Shown here piece by piece: positions 35,047 to 43,595 of a stretch of DNA of 64,000 bases. The notes beneath the pieces were generated by a model that was not told the DNA's origin, ran no database searches, and saw only the letters and a list, made by a program, of their open reading frames with translations. The DNA lies in assembly GCF_034314105.1 (NCBI RefSeq), contig NZ_JAVIWJ010000001.1, positions 4,324,001-4,388,000 on the forward strand. The letters are read 5' to 3'. Numbering within the stretch: the stretch's first letter is position 1; every line of letters begins with the position of its first letter. Source of the stretch: Pseudomonas sp. AB6 (GTDB lineage Bacteria; Pseudomonadota; Gammaproteobacteria; Pseudomonadales; Pseudomonadaceae). Position numbers and translations under genes: made by a program.

Positions 35047-35319
35047 TTATTCCTTTGGGGCGACGTAGCCTTCTGCTTGGGCGTAGTCGGCGCCGGATAA
35101 GAACTTGTCCATTTCGACCTGGAGAAATTTTCGGTCATCTGCGTTCATCATGTTCAAGCGACGCTCGTTTATTAGCAGGGTCTGGTGTTTCTGCCAGTCG
35201 GCCCAGGCTTTTTGGGAAACGTGGTTGAAGATGTCTTCACCTTTGGCGCCAGGGTAAGGGGCGCGGTCCAGGCCGGGTAATTCTTCTTTGTACTTGCGGC
35301 ACATCACGGTGCGGGTCAT
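35047..35319 (-). CDS. yggX: YggX-type Fe(II) trafficking/oxidative damage protection protein
   Basis: The 90 residues match the family almost from end to end: MTRTVMCRKYKEELPGLDR with the conserved Cys7, GEDIFNHVSQKAWADWQKHQT, and LINERRLNMMNADDRKFL. It is a small cytoplasmic protein thought to protect Fe-S clusters. Its ATG overlaps the mutY stop; MutY is itself an Fe-S enzyme, and the pair is conserved as an operon in gamma-proteobacteria. Confidence 0.96.
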   Translation of the reverse strand: MTRTVMCRKYKEELPGLDRAPYPGAKGEDIFNHVSQKAWADWQKHQTLLINERRLNMMNADDRKFLQVEMDKFLSGADYAQAEGYVAPKE

Positions 35320-36383
35320 GACAACTCTCCTGCATTCAATACGTCGGCTGCGCGTTTCAGCAGCTTCTTCACCGGGGCAGCAAGGCCCAGGCGCGGCGGG
35401 GTGGCGAGGTTATACCAGAGCCAGTCGGCCTCGGCCACGTGGTTAGCGGACTCTTCGACCTGCACTAGCCAAGGTTCGATGGACAGCTGGAAGTGACTGA
35501 ACGTATGCACCAGGCCCGGCAGTTCATGGTGATTGCCCAATGTCAGTGCGTGCTGGTTGGCCAAATGTTCCAGGTCGCTGAACTGATCCAGCTCCGGCAA
35601 ACTCCACAACCCGCCCCAGAGCCCCGTTGAGGGGCGTCGGTACAGCAAAATGGCGCCATCACGGTTGGCGAGCATGGGCATCAACGTGCGCTTTTGTGGC
35701 ACTGTTTTACGCGGTTTGGGAATTGGGTAACGGAGTTCTAAACCTAACAGGTGTGCTTCGCAGCCTTTTTTCAGTGGGCAGAGCAGGCAACTCGGTTTGC
35801 TGCGGGTACAGAGCGTCGCGCCCAAGTCCATCATTGCCTGGGTGTAGTTGTTGACTCGGGTGTGCGGCGTGAAGCGCTCAGCGTTCGTCCAGAGCAGTTT
35901 GGCCACCTTGGGTTCGCCGGGGTAGCCCTCTTGGGCGGTAAAACGTGCCAGCACGCGTTTGACGTTGCCGTCGAGGATTGGCGCCCGCAGGCCCATGCTC
36001 AAGCTGGCGATGGCGCCCGCTGTGGACAGGCCGATACCCGGCAGTTCAATGAGTTTGTCCACATCGCGGGGAAACTCCCCGGCATAGTCGGCGATCACAA
36101 TTTTGGCGCTCTTCTGCAGATTGCGCGCCCGAGTGTAGTAACCCAGCCCAGTCCACAGGTGCAGCACTTCGTCTTCCGGCGCTTCAGCCAGGGCCTGCAC
36201 GGTTGGCAGGGCGTCCATGAATCTGTCGAAGTAGTTCAAAACGGTGCTGACCTGAGTCTGCTGCAGCATGATCTCTGATACCCATACCCGGTAGGGCGTG
36301 ATTCCTTGTTGCCAGGGCAGATCGTGTCGGCCGTGGCGGTCGTACCATTCCAGTACAGCCGTTGAAAACTGCTCGGCTTTCAT
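35316..36383 (-). CDS. mutY: Adenine DNA glycosylase MutY
   Basis: Removes adenine mispaired with 8-oxoguanine. The 355 residues include the early MLQQTQVSTV segment with its catalytic Glu just upstream, the helix-hairpin-helix LPGIGLSTAGAIAS with the following catalytic Asp in ILDGNVKRVLAR, the 4Fe-4S cysteines (CTRSKPSCLLCPLKKGC), and a C-terminal NUDIX-like 8-oxoG recognition domain. Middle gene of an asmA-mutY-yggX unit with four-base overlaps on both sides. Confidence 0.97.
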   Translation of the reverse strand: MKAEQFSTAVLEWYDRHGRHDLPWQQGITPYRVWVSEIMLQQTQVSTVLNYFDRFMDALPTVQALAEAPEDEVLHLWTGLGYYTRARNLQKSAKIVIADYAGEFPRDVDKLIELPGIGLSTAGAIASLSMGLRAPILDGNVKRVLARFTAQEGYPGEPKVAKLLWTNAERFTPHTRVNNYTQAMMDLGATLCTRSKPSCLLCPLKKGCEAHLLGLELRYPIPKPRKTVPQKRTLMPMLANRDGAILLYRRPSTGLWGGLWSLPELDQFSDLEHLANQHALTLGNHHELPGLVHTFSHFQLSIEPWLVQVEESANHVAEADWLWYNLATPPRLGLAAPVKKLLKRAADVLNAGELS

Positions 36384-38611
36384 CGTTTGAAAAGACCTTT
36401 TAACGCGTCCTTGAGCTGTGGGTTGATTTTGTCGCCAAGCTTTTCATCGATCTTCTGTTCGATTTTGTCACCGGCTAACTTCGCCGCGACTCCGGCTAAT
36501 GCCTCATTGTCGACACGGCACGCCTTAGCGCCCAACTCTAGCGGGCCACGGCAGCGCAAGGGGAATTCGATATTGGCATATCGCTCGTTGACCTGGCAGG
36601 CCGGGTCTGGCATGTCGCTCTTGTCGCCTTCCACGATGATGCCAATGCGGTAATCCATGCCCAGCACGCGTAGGTCAATATCGCCGTTACCGTTCACAGT
36701 CAAACCGGGAATTTGCACCTTCAGATCGGGATTGCTGGCAACACCGTTGCGTATCACCAAGTTGCCGCCCAGTTGCTGGAAGGGCGTGTCCTTGCCGTGA
36801 GGTTCGCCGCTCAATGTTTTGCGGTTCAGCTTGGAAATCCCCAAGCAAACTTGTTGCTCGAGGTTGGCATTGACCAACACCCCATTGTTGAGCATGAAGC
36901 TGGCGGTACCGTTGAGGCCGTCAACCAAGACCTTCTCGCTATTACCTTTGCTGGTCATATCGCTGTGCGAGGTCAGCAATCCTCTGATGGGCGCGTTATC
37001 TTGGCTTCGGTAAAAACGTTCGAGCGGGATTTTATTGACCCGGGTTTGCAGCGCTACTAATGGTATGTCGGAGCGTACATCCAGGGTGCCTTTGACCTCA
37101 AAATCACCGTTGCCGACGTTACCACGCAGGCTTTCCAGCGTGATCTGACCACCGAGAGCGTGAGTTTTCAGCACGGCGTTCTGAATCGGCAATTTATCGA
37201 TGGTCAGTTTGCCAAAGCTAAGGTCGGCCTGAGCGTCGAGTTTGCGCAAGCGCTCCAGCGGCAATAAGCGCTCATTGTTCCACGCAATCTGGGTTGGCTG
37301 ATTAGGCAGCGGCGTCGTGCCGCCGGCGGTAGCGAATACCTGGTTTTCCGTACCCGTTACTTCGGACTTACGGGCCGCCCCCGCACTTTTGGCGGCATTG
37401 CTCCTTGCTGGACGATAACGGTCGGCGTCAAAGGTGTCGGCCTTGAGCTGAACGCGAATAGCTTGCTTGGCAAAGTCGTCAACCGCCAGACGTCCACTGA
37501 ACGAGCTGTCGTCGACCTTCATGTTGAGGTCATCAACGGCAAGGCTGGTAGGGCTGCCAGTGAGGCGGCCAACCAACTCAACCTTACTCAAGCTGCCATC
37601 TGCCATGTCAGGTACGACTTGACCGACGCTTTCGAGAAAGTCTCGAAGATTGAATTGGGCGATAGAGAGCCCGCCGCTGAACTGCGGTGTCTTGTCCAGA
37701 TCGCGAACATGCAGTTCGCCCAATGCGCGCAATTGGTTGGCCGAAAACTTTAGACCGTTCCAATCTGCAATGTTGGCCGCCAAGTCGACTAGCAATTGGC
37801 CCTGCGCGGCGAACGTGAGGGTTTTGCCGTCCGTTGGATCGCCAGAGGCTTCTCCGGACAAGCGCATGTCTTCGAACTGGTAGCGTCTAAGTGCGCGGTC
37901 AAATCGCAACTGCCCAACCAGTTCGGTCTTGGCGCGTATCACCGGTTGGTTTGTGCTGAAAAATGAGGTGAATTTGATCGGGATGTTAGTTCCCTCGTGC
38001 ACGGCTCCAGTGCTCAACTGAATGCTCTCAGCGGTAAATTGCCGGCCATTTTTGGCGTCATTGTAATCAATGCGGGCGTTGTTGATGGTGAGGCTGTCGA
38101 TATCAAGCTTGATCGGCTGTGAGGTTTTTCCAGGCGTTACAGACTCATCTTTCGCCAAGGTGGCGCTGGCGTTTTCAGGTGCGGCTGGAGGCGGGGCATT
38201 AGAGGGTGCTGGGCGGCCGATGTCTTCCCAGTTGCCATGGCCGTTTTCATCACGGTTCAGCGTCAGGTTGAGACCCTCGACGCGGACATCGCTCATCTGC
38301 ACTTCGCGGCGTAAAAGCGGCAGCACGCGAACGGACAGACCAAGCATCTGCAAATCGGCAAACGGTTTGGTCGGGGTTACCAAGGTGGCAACGCTGGCGT
38401 CATGCAACTCCAGGCCTAGCCAAGGGAACAGGCTCCAGCCAATGTCGCCTTTGAGGGTCAGCTCCACATGGGCTTTGTCGCGGGCCAATTGGCGAATCTC
38501 GTCTTTGTAATCGTTGGGATCAAAAAAGTGGGTCAGGGCAAAGCCAAGAGCCACAATGATCAGCAACAACCCGAGAATAACCAGACCCAGGATTTTGCCG
38601 AACGCTTTCAT
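36380..38611 (-). CDS. AsmA-family envelope protein
   Basis: The 743-residue protein has one N-terminal membrane segment (ILGLVILGLLLIIVALGF) and a long periplasmic body. The AsmA N-domain (FALTHFFDPNDYKDEIRQLARDK, SLFPWLGLELHDASVA) and C-terminal AsmA_2-type repeats are visible. These proteins are now viewed as bridge-like lipid carriers between the membranes. A proline/alanine-rich linker lies near residue 140-160. First gene of the asmA-mutY-yggX unit. Which AsmA paralogue it is cannot be said from the sequence alone. Confidence 0.92.
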   Translation of the reverse strand: MKAFGKILGLVILGLLLIIVALGFALTHFFDPNDYKDEIRQLARDKAHVELTLKGDIGWSLFPWLGLELHDASVATLVTPTKPFADLQMLGLSVRVLPLLRREVQMSDVRVEGLNLTLNRDENGHGNWEDIGRPAPSNAPPPAAPENASATLAKDESVTPGKTSQPIKLDIDSLTINNARIDYNDAKNGRQFTAESIQLSTGAVHEGTNIPIKFTSFFSTNQPVIRAKTELVGQLRFDRALRRYQFEDMRLSGEASGDPTDGKTLTFAAQGQLLVDLAANIADWNGLKFSANQLRALGELHVRDLDKTPQFSGGLSIAQFNLRDFLESVGQVVPDMADGSLSKVELVGRLTGSPTSLAVDDLNMKVDDSSFSGRLAVDDFAKQAIRVQLKADTFDADRYRPARSNAAKSAGAARKSEVTGTENQVFATAGGTTPLPNQPTQIAWNNERLLPLERLRKLDAQADLSFGKLTIDKLPIQNAVLKTHALGGQITLESLRGNVGNGDFEVKGTLDVRSDIPLVALQTRVNKIPLERFYRSQDNAPIRGLLTSHSDMTSKGNSEKVLVDGLNGTASFMLNNGVLVNANLEQQVCLGISKLNRKTLSGEPHGKDTPFQQLGGNLVIRNGVASNPDLKVQIPGLTVNGNGDIDLRVLGMDYRIGIIVEGDKSDMPDPACQVNERYANIEFPLRCRGPLELGAKACRVDNEALAGVAAKLAGDKIEQKIDEKLGDKINPQLKDALKGLFKR

Positions 38612-38709
38612 AGGCGAGTCCTTGTGATGGATTCATTTAAAATTTAGCCCGCGAGTATAGCGTTCTCGATTGGAACCGTACTGCGGGTGGCTTTTATTGT
38701 GTGTTTTCC

Positions 38710-39120
38710 TCAGCTATAAACCGGCTGCGGATCGAGAATAAGATGAAACCTGGCCGCTAATGCCTGGGCCTCAAGATGTCCGACAGGCGCCAGCATGCGC
38801 AGTTCACAGCCTGCAAGCAGGGCCATCTTTTGTGCTTCGATCAATAAGCGTTCAGCAACCCCTCGACGTCTGGTCAATTTCCGTACGCACAGCTGAGATA
38901 TCTGCCAAACAGCGCTTTTGCGTTGAACGCGAGCCGCTCCCAGCAGTCGGTCATTAAAGCGAGCCGCGAGAAAGGTTCCCTCGCTTAGCCCTGACTCTAT
39001 TAGCGCCGGACCATCGCTAAAGGGCGCTAGTAGCCATTGGGGGGCATCGCGATAGATTTTTTGCAAATCCTCTTGGTCCTGATAAGTGGCTGCATGTATT
39101 GACTCGACAACGATGGGCAT
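38710..39120 (-). CDS. PanZ-type GNAT protein (acetyl-CoA sensor family)
   Basis: A 136-residue GNAT-fold protein resembling PanZ/PanM: DLQKIYRDAPQWL, FLAARFNDRLLGAARVQ, and the acetyl-CoA loop QLCVRKLTRRRGVAERLL. In enterobacteria PanZ binds acetyl-CoA and promotes self-cleavage of PanD, tying pantothenate synthesis to CoA level. Whether this protein does so here is inferred from resemblance; an ordinary acetyltransferase is the alternative. It is monocistronic, upstream of asmA on the same strand. Confidence 0.75.
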   Translation of the reverse strand: MPIVVESIHAATYQDQEDLQKIYRDAPQWLLAPFSDGPALIESGLSEGTFLAARFNDRLLGAARVQRKSAVWQISQLCVRKLTRRRGVAERLLIEAQKMALLAGCELRMLAPVGHLEAQALAARFHLILDPQPVYS

Positions 39121-39369
39121 TACGCTTCCTCAATTTCTTGGCCTGACGTCAGGGCAGTAACGAATGACAGTTGTAACAAAAAACTGCCGTCGAAATTGCT
39201 TTCTGTGTTGTTGCTGGATGTTAACCTTCCGGCTTCTACCGATTTTCTGCGTCGTTATGTCACGTCTTCAGCGTTGCTGCCGATTAATAGCCGAGCCCTT
39301 TCTTATGGAGGGCTGCCAGGCGAAATAAGGCGTTGAGCCTTGCGTAAGTAAATCTACTTGGGGGTAATA

Positions 39370-41031
39370 ATGAATAAAACAGCCACTCTAAGCAGCCCTG
39401 TTGCGCAGCGTGCGTTTTTGTCTAAAGAACGCATCATCGCCAAGACCGGTTTCAACCGTTGGCTAGTTCCACCTGCCGCTCTAGCGATCCACCTGTGCAT
39501 CGGTATGGCGTATGGCTTTTCAGTGTTTTGGATACCATTGTCTAAGGCTGTTGGTATTACCGCTTCCGTTGCGTGTGCGCCGGACACGAGCTTTTTGACT
39601 CAGGTTTTTTCATCAAGCTGTGACTGGCCTATTTCAATGTTGGGCTGGATCTTCACGCTGTTCTTTATCTTTTTGGGCTGTTCTGCAGCTATTTGGGGCG
39701 GCTGGCTGGAAAGAGCAGGTCCACGCAAAGCTGGTGTGGTGTCGGCGGTGTGTTGGTGCGGTGGGTTGGTGATTTCTGCACTAGGCATTTACACCCACCA
39801 GATAGGGCTGATGTGGCTGGGTTCTGGAGTGATCGGCGGTATTGGTCTGGGCTTGGGTTACATCTCCCCTGTGTCGACTTTGATCAAGTGGTTTCCGGAC
39901 AAGCGCGGCATGGCAACCGGTATGGCGATCATGGGTTTTGGCGGCGGCGCAATGGTTGGCGCGCCCCTGGCTGCGGCGTTGATGGGCCATTTTGCTTCGC
40001 CCACCGGCATGGGCGTTTGGCAAAGCTTTCTGGCCATGGCCGGGATCTACTTTGTTTTCATGATTGGTGGCGCCTTGTCATACAGGGTTCCACCCACTGG
40101 CTGGAAGCCCGAAGGCTGGACCGCGCCGGCCCATAAGGCCAGCAACGCGATGATCACGCACCGCCATGTCCACGTAAACGTGGCGTGGAAGACTCCGCAG
40201 TTCATGCTGGTGTGGCTGGTACTGTGCCTGAACGTGTCCGCAGGTATTGGCATTCTTGGCATGGCATCACCTCTGCTACAGGAGGTATTTGCGGGTAAAT
40301 TACTCGGCAATGGGTTGACGTTCGGTCAATTGGACGCTGATCAGTTGAAACTAATCGCCGCCATTGCTGCGGGTTTCACCGGTCTGTTGAGTTTGTTCAA
40401 TATCGGCGGTCGTTTCTTTTGGGCGTCCTTTTCCGACTACATTGGCCGTAAAGCGACTTACTTCGTGTTTTTCGTGCTGGGCTTGGTGCTCTACGCCTCT
40501 GTACCGACCTTGGGGCATTCCGGCAGCATCGGACTATTCGTCGCGGCGTTCTGCGTCATTCTGTCAATGTATGGCGGCGGGTTCGCGACCGTTCCAGCTT
40601 ATCTGGCAGACTTGTTCGGCACACAGATGGTCGGAGCGATCCACGGTCGGCTGCTGACGGCTTGGGCTGCAGCGGGAGTATTAGGTCCGGTATTGGTCAA
40701 CTACTTGCGCGAGTATCAATTGAGCATCGGCGTTGCCCGCTCCGACGCTTACGACATCACTCTATATATCCTTGCTGGACTGCTGGTTTTGGGGTTTATC
40801 TGCAACTTGCTGGTTCGCCCGGTTGCCGATAAATACTTCATGGCTGACGACGAGTTGGCTGTAGAGCAATCCTACGGTCACGATGCCGGTGCGGATCACA
40901 ACACAGTATTGGAGTGGAAAGCCTCCGCTGGCAGCAAGCCATTGGTAGTCGCAGCCTGGTTAGCCGTGGGCATTCCATTGGCGTGGGGCGTTTGGATCAC
41001 CTTGCTGAAAACGGCGGTGTTGTTTCACTGA
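39370..41031 (+). CDS. OFA-family MFS transporter (oxalate/formate antiporter-like)
   Basis: A 553-residue membrane protein with about twelve membrane helices. Markers are LAIHLCIGMAYGFSVFWIPLS in TM1, GLGYISPVSTLIKWFPDKRGMATGMAIMGFGGGAMVGAPL (the OFA signature region), GGRFFWASFSDYIGRK between TM8 and TM9, and the acidic helix-linking tail before a last C-terminal helix. An insert between TM1 and TM2 (SVACAPDTSFLTQVFSSSC) carries two Cys that could be disulfide-bonded outside. The substrate is probably a carboxylate but is not determinable here. The start at 39370 has GGGG seven bases upstream; a TTG twelve bases earlier is less likely. Confidence 0.88.
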   Translation: MNKTATLSSPVAQRAFLSKERIIAKTGFNRWLVPPAALAIHLCIGMAYGFSVFWIPLSKAVGITASVACAPDTSFLTQVFSSSCDWPISMLGWIFTLFFIFLGCSAAIWGGWLERAGPRKAGVVSAVCWCGGLVISALGIYTHQIGLMWLGSGVIGGIGLGLGYISPVSTLIKWFPDKRGMATGMAIMGFGGGAMVGAPLAAALMGHFASPTGMGVWQSFLAMAGIYFVFMIGGALSYRVPPTGWKPEGWTAPAHKASNAMITHRHVHVNVAWKTPQFMLVWLVLCLNVSAGIGILGMASPLLQEVFAGKLLGNGLTFGQLDADQLKLIAAIAAGFTGLLSLFNIGGRFFWASFSDYIGRKATYFVFFVLGLVLYASVPTLGHSGSIGLFVAAFCVILSMYGGGFATVPAYLADLFGTQMVGAIHGRLLTAWAAAGVLGPVLVNYLREYQLSIGVARSDAYDITLYILAGLLVLGFICNLLVRPVADKYFMADDELAVEQSYGHDAGADHNTVLEWKASAGSKPLVVAAWLAVGIPLAWGVWITLLKTAVLFH

Positions 41032-41044
41032 CACATGGTTTCTT

Positions 41045-41131
41045 GTGGGAGCGGATTCATCGCGCATGAGGTGTGTCAGGTACCCCTGATTTGGACATGC
41101 CGACCTCTTCACGAATGAATTCGCTCTCACA
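41045..41131. repeat. REPIN-like inverted repeat between the MFS gene and hisB
   Basis: TGTGGGAGCGGATTCAT and, on the other strand, TGTGAGAGCGAATTCAT (15 of 17 matching) enclose a 53-base loop containing a second small dyad. It is a variant REP subtype (GGATTCAT in place of GGCTTGCC). Confidence 0.8.
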
Positions 41132-41154
41132 GGATGTGCGGTGTATCTGATTGC

Positions 41155-41183
41155 TTCATGCCAGCCTGTTCTAGGCCTATAAT
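41155..41183 (+). promoter_or_regulatory. Candidate sigma-70 promoter of the hisB operon
   Basis: A perfect TATAAT at 41178-41183 lies 38 bases before hisB, with a weak TTCATG -35 at a 17-base spacing. The -10 is convincing; the -35 is not. Confidence 0.5.
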
Positions 41184-41221
41184 GCTCGCCCTTTTCGCCC
41201 AATGATTTTGCGGAGTTAGTG

Positions 41222-41815
41222 ATGACCGAACGTAAGGCATCCGTCGAGCGCGACACTCTGGAAACCCAGATCAAAGCCTCGATTAACCTGGATGGCACCG
41301 GAAAGGCCCGATTTGATATCGGCGTTCCTTTTCTTGAACACATGCTCGATCAGATCGCCCGACACGGATTGATCGACATGGATATCGAATGCAAAGGCGA
41401 CTTGGCTATCGACGACCACCACACGGTGGAAGATGTCGGTATCACGTTGGGCCAAGCGTTTAGTAAAGCGATTGGCGACAAAAAAGGCATTCGTCGTTAT
41501 GGCCACGCCTATGTGCCGCTTGATGAGGCACTATCGCGTGTCGTCATCGACTTTTCTGGTCGCCCAGGCTTGCAGATGCATGTGCCCTATACCCGCGCCA
41601 CCGTTGGCGGCTTCGACGTGGACTTGTTTCAAGAGTTTTTTCAGGGCTTCGTCAACCACGCCAATGTAACGTTGCACATCGACAACCTGCGTGGAGCCAA
41701 TACTCACCACCAGATTGAAACCGTATTCAAGGCTTTCGGTCGTGCCCTGCGCATGGCTGTTGAGCTTGATGAGCGCATGGCCGGACAAATGCCGTCGACC
41801 AAAGGCGTGCTTTGA
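41222..41815 (+). CDS. hisB: Imidazoleglycerol-phosphate dehydratase
   Basis: Sixth step of histidine synthesis. The 197-residue monofunctional form has the two metal motifs HHTVED (near 62-67) and THHQIE (near 161-166), and starts TERKASVERDTLETQI. The ATG at 41222 is chosen over GTG at 41219 because of spacing from the GGAG site. Its TGA overlaps the hisH ATG, so hisB, hisH and the DUF2164 gene form one coupled unit. Confidence 0.98.
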   Translation: MTERKASVERDTLETQIKASINLDGTGKARFDIGVPFLEHMLDQIARHGLIDMDIECKGDLAIDDHHTVEDVGITLGQAFSKAIGDKKGIRRYGHAYVPLDEALSRVVIDFSGRPGLQMHVPYTRATVGGFDVDLFQEFFQGFVNHANVTLHIDNLRGANTHHQIETVFKAFGRALRMAVELDERMAGQMPSTKGVL

Positions 41816-42453
41816 TGCAGACCGTTGCAGTTATCGATTACGGCATGGGCAACCTGCACTCCGTCGCCAAGGCGCTGGAGCATGTTGGCGCAGGCAAGGT
41901 GTTGATCACCAGCGACGCCGCAGTGATTCGCGAAGCTGACCGTGTGGTGTTTCCCGGCGTTGGCGCCATCCGCGATTGTATGGCTGAAATCCGTCGCTTG
42001 GGCTTTGACGAACTGGTGCGCGAAGTCAGCCAGGACCGTCCGTTTCTCGGAATTTGTGTGGGTATGCAAGCGCTGCTTGAGCGCAGCGAAGAGAGCGGCG
42101 GTGTCGATTGCATCGGTGTGTTTCCCGGCCAAGTGCGCTTTTTCGGCAAGGACCTGCACGACGACGGTGAGCATCTAAAGGTGCCGCACATGGGCTGGAA
42201 CGAAGTAAAACAAATCGTCGAGCATCCGTTGTGGCACAACATTCCGGACATGGCACGGTTCTATTTTGTTCACAGCTACTACATAGATGCTGCCAATCAG
42301 CGGCAGGTGGTGGGTGGCGGCCATTACGGTCTCGATTTCGCTGCGGCGTTGGCAGAAGGCTCGCGCTTTGCCGTGCAGTTCCACCCGGAGAAGAGCCATA
42401 CCCATGGCCTGCAATTGTTGCAGAACTTCGCCGCATGGGACGGTCGCTGGTAA
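41815..42453 (+). CDS. hisH: Imidazole glycerol phosphate synthase, glutaminase subunit
   Basis: The 212-residue class I glutamine amidotransferase feeds ammonia to HisF. Nucleophile Cys is in FLGICVGMQAL (near 77-87), and the His-Glu pair is in VQFHPEKSHTHG near the C-terminus; VIDYGMGNLHSVAKAL marks the start. It overlaps hisB by one base at its start and the DUF2164 gene by one base at its stop (TAATG). Confidence 0.97.
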   Translation: MQTVAVIDYGMGNLHSVAKALEHVGAGKVLITSDAAVIREADRVVFPGVGAIRDCMAEIRRLGFDELVREVSQDRPFLGICVGMQALLERSEESGGVDCIGVFPGQVRFFGKDLHDDGEHLKVPHMGWNEVKQIVEHPLWHNIPDMARFYFVHSYYIDAANQRQVVGGGHYGLDFAAALAEGSRFAVQFHPEKSHTHGLQLLQNFAAWDGRW

Positions 42454-42713
42454 TGGCCAAAAAGGCCAAACCGCCGATCCTGACCCTGACGTCTGAGCAG
42501 GAAAGTGAGGCGAACCATAAGATTAAACGGTTCATGGAGGAGCGTTTCGAACTGGACCTCGGTTCGTTCGAGGCGGCTGAGATCCTAGAGCTGTTCACCC
42601 GTGAAATTGCTCCGCATTATTACAATCGTGCGATTTTCGATGTGCAGGCGCTCCTCAAAGAGAGGTTCGACAGCATTGAAAGCGACGTGTGGGCGTTGGA
42701 GAAGAGCAGCTGA
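42453..42713 (+). CDS. DUF2164 family protein
   Basis: An 86-residue soluble protein: MAKKAKPPILTL, then EANHKIKRFMEERFELDLGSFEAAEILELF and HYYNRAIFDVQALLKERFDSIESDVWALEK, the DUF2164 pattern. Function unknown. It sits between hisH and hisA with its ATG overlapping the hisH stop, so it is translated from the his message. The link to histidine synthesis is positional only. Confidence 0.9.
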   Translation: MAKKAKPPILTLTSEQESEANHKIKRFMEERFELDLGSFEAAEILELFTREIAPHYYNRAIFDVQALLKERFDSIESDVWALEKSS

Positions 42714-42714
42714 A

Positions 42715-42786
42715 AGCTTCAAGCTTCGAGCTGCAAGAATAGTGATATCTGTAAGCTTGTAGCTAGCCGCTTGAAGCTTGCAGCTC
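42715..42786. repeat. Palindromic AGCTTGAAGC-type repeat in the his operon
   Basis: Two nested inverted pairs: AGCTTCAAGC (42715) with GCTTGAAGCT (42769), and GAGCTGCAAG (42728) with CTTGCAGCTC (42777). This GCTTGAAGCTTGCAGCT-type sequence is a common dispersed repeat in Pseudomonas genomes. It fills nearly the whole gap between DUF2164 and hisA and would form a hairpin in the mRNA. Confidence 0.75.
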
Positions 42787-42806
42787 TTTTGACGAAGGAA
42801 AAATGC

Positions 42807-43547
42807 ATGCTCATTATCCCTGCTATTGATCTTAAAGACGGTGCCTGTGTGCGACTGCGCCAAGGCCGTATGGAAGATTCCACGGTGTTCTCCGATGACC
42901 CCGTAAGCATGGCCGCCAAGTGGGTAGACGGCGGTTGCCGTCGTTTGCATCTGGTCGATCTGAACGGTGCGTTTGAAGGCCAGCCAGTCAACGGCGACGT
43001 GGTGACGGCGATTGCCAGACGCTACCCGCAATTGCCGATCCAGATTGGCGGTGGCATTCGCTCGCTGGAAACCATAGAGCACTACGTCAAAGCAGGTGTT
43101 AGCTACGTGATCATTGGCACCAAAGCGGTGAAAGATCCGGCATTTGTTGCCGAAGCCTGCCGTGCGTTTCCCGGCAAAATCATTGTGGGTCTAGATGCAA
43201 AAGACGGCTTCGTCGCCACCGACGGCTGGGCTGAAATCAGTACCATTCAGGTGATTGATTTGGCCAAGCGTTTCGAGGCGGACGGCGTCTCGGCCATTGT
43301 TTATACGGACATCGCCAAAGACGGCATGATGCAGGGCTGCAACGTTCCGTTCACGGCGGCACTGGCGGCGGCAACGCGGATCCCGGTGATCGCTTCAGGT
43401 GGCATTCACAACCTGGGCGACATCAAGTCGTTGCTGGACGCTCGGTCGCCAGGAATCATCGGCGCAATCACTGGCCGGGCGATTTACGAAGGGACGCTGG
43501 ATGTGGCTGAGGCTCAGGCCTTTTGTGATGGTTACAAGCCGCAGTAG
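42807..43547 (+). CDS. hisA: ProFAR isomerase
   Basis: Fourth step of histidine synthesis, isomerising 5'-ProFAR to PRFAR. The 246-residue TIM barrel begins MLIIPAIDLKDGACVRLRQG and has the two half-barrel phosphate loops (IGGGIRS and ASGGIHN). The ATG at 42807 with GAAGGA upstream is taken; earlier in-frame ATG at 42771 lies inside the repeat. hisF follows after 48 bases. Confidence 0.97.
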   Translation: MLIIPAIDLKDGACVRLRQGRMEDSTVFSDDPVSMAAKWVDGGCRRLHLVDLNGAFEGQPVNGDVVTAIARRYPQLPIQIGGGIRSLETIEHYVKAGVSYVIIGTKAVKDPAFVAEACRAFPGKIIVGLDAKDGFVATDGWAEISTIQVIDLAKRFEADGVSAIVYTDIAKDGMMQGCNVPFTAALAAATRIPVIASGGIHNLGDIKSLLDARSPGIIGAITGRAIYEGTLDVAEAQAFCDGYKPQ

Positions 43548-43595
43548 GACGTTGACTGCCCTGTAGGTTCAAACTGTTTTCGGAGGATAGGTCCC

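Noticed and set aside
34663..35100. 145-residue plus-strand frame crossing the tRNA-Phe gene
   Set aside because: It reads through a complete tRNA in antisense; spurious.
42715..42786. Rho-independent terminator between the DUF2164 gene and hisA
   Set aside because: The stem is strong but the T-run is short and displaced (TTTT at 42787), and the sequence matches a dispersed repeat type; treated as a repeat.
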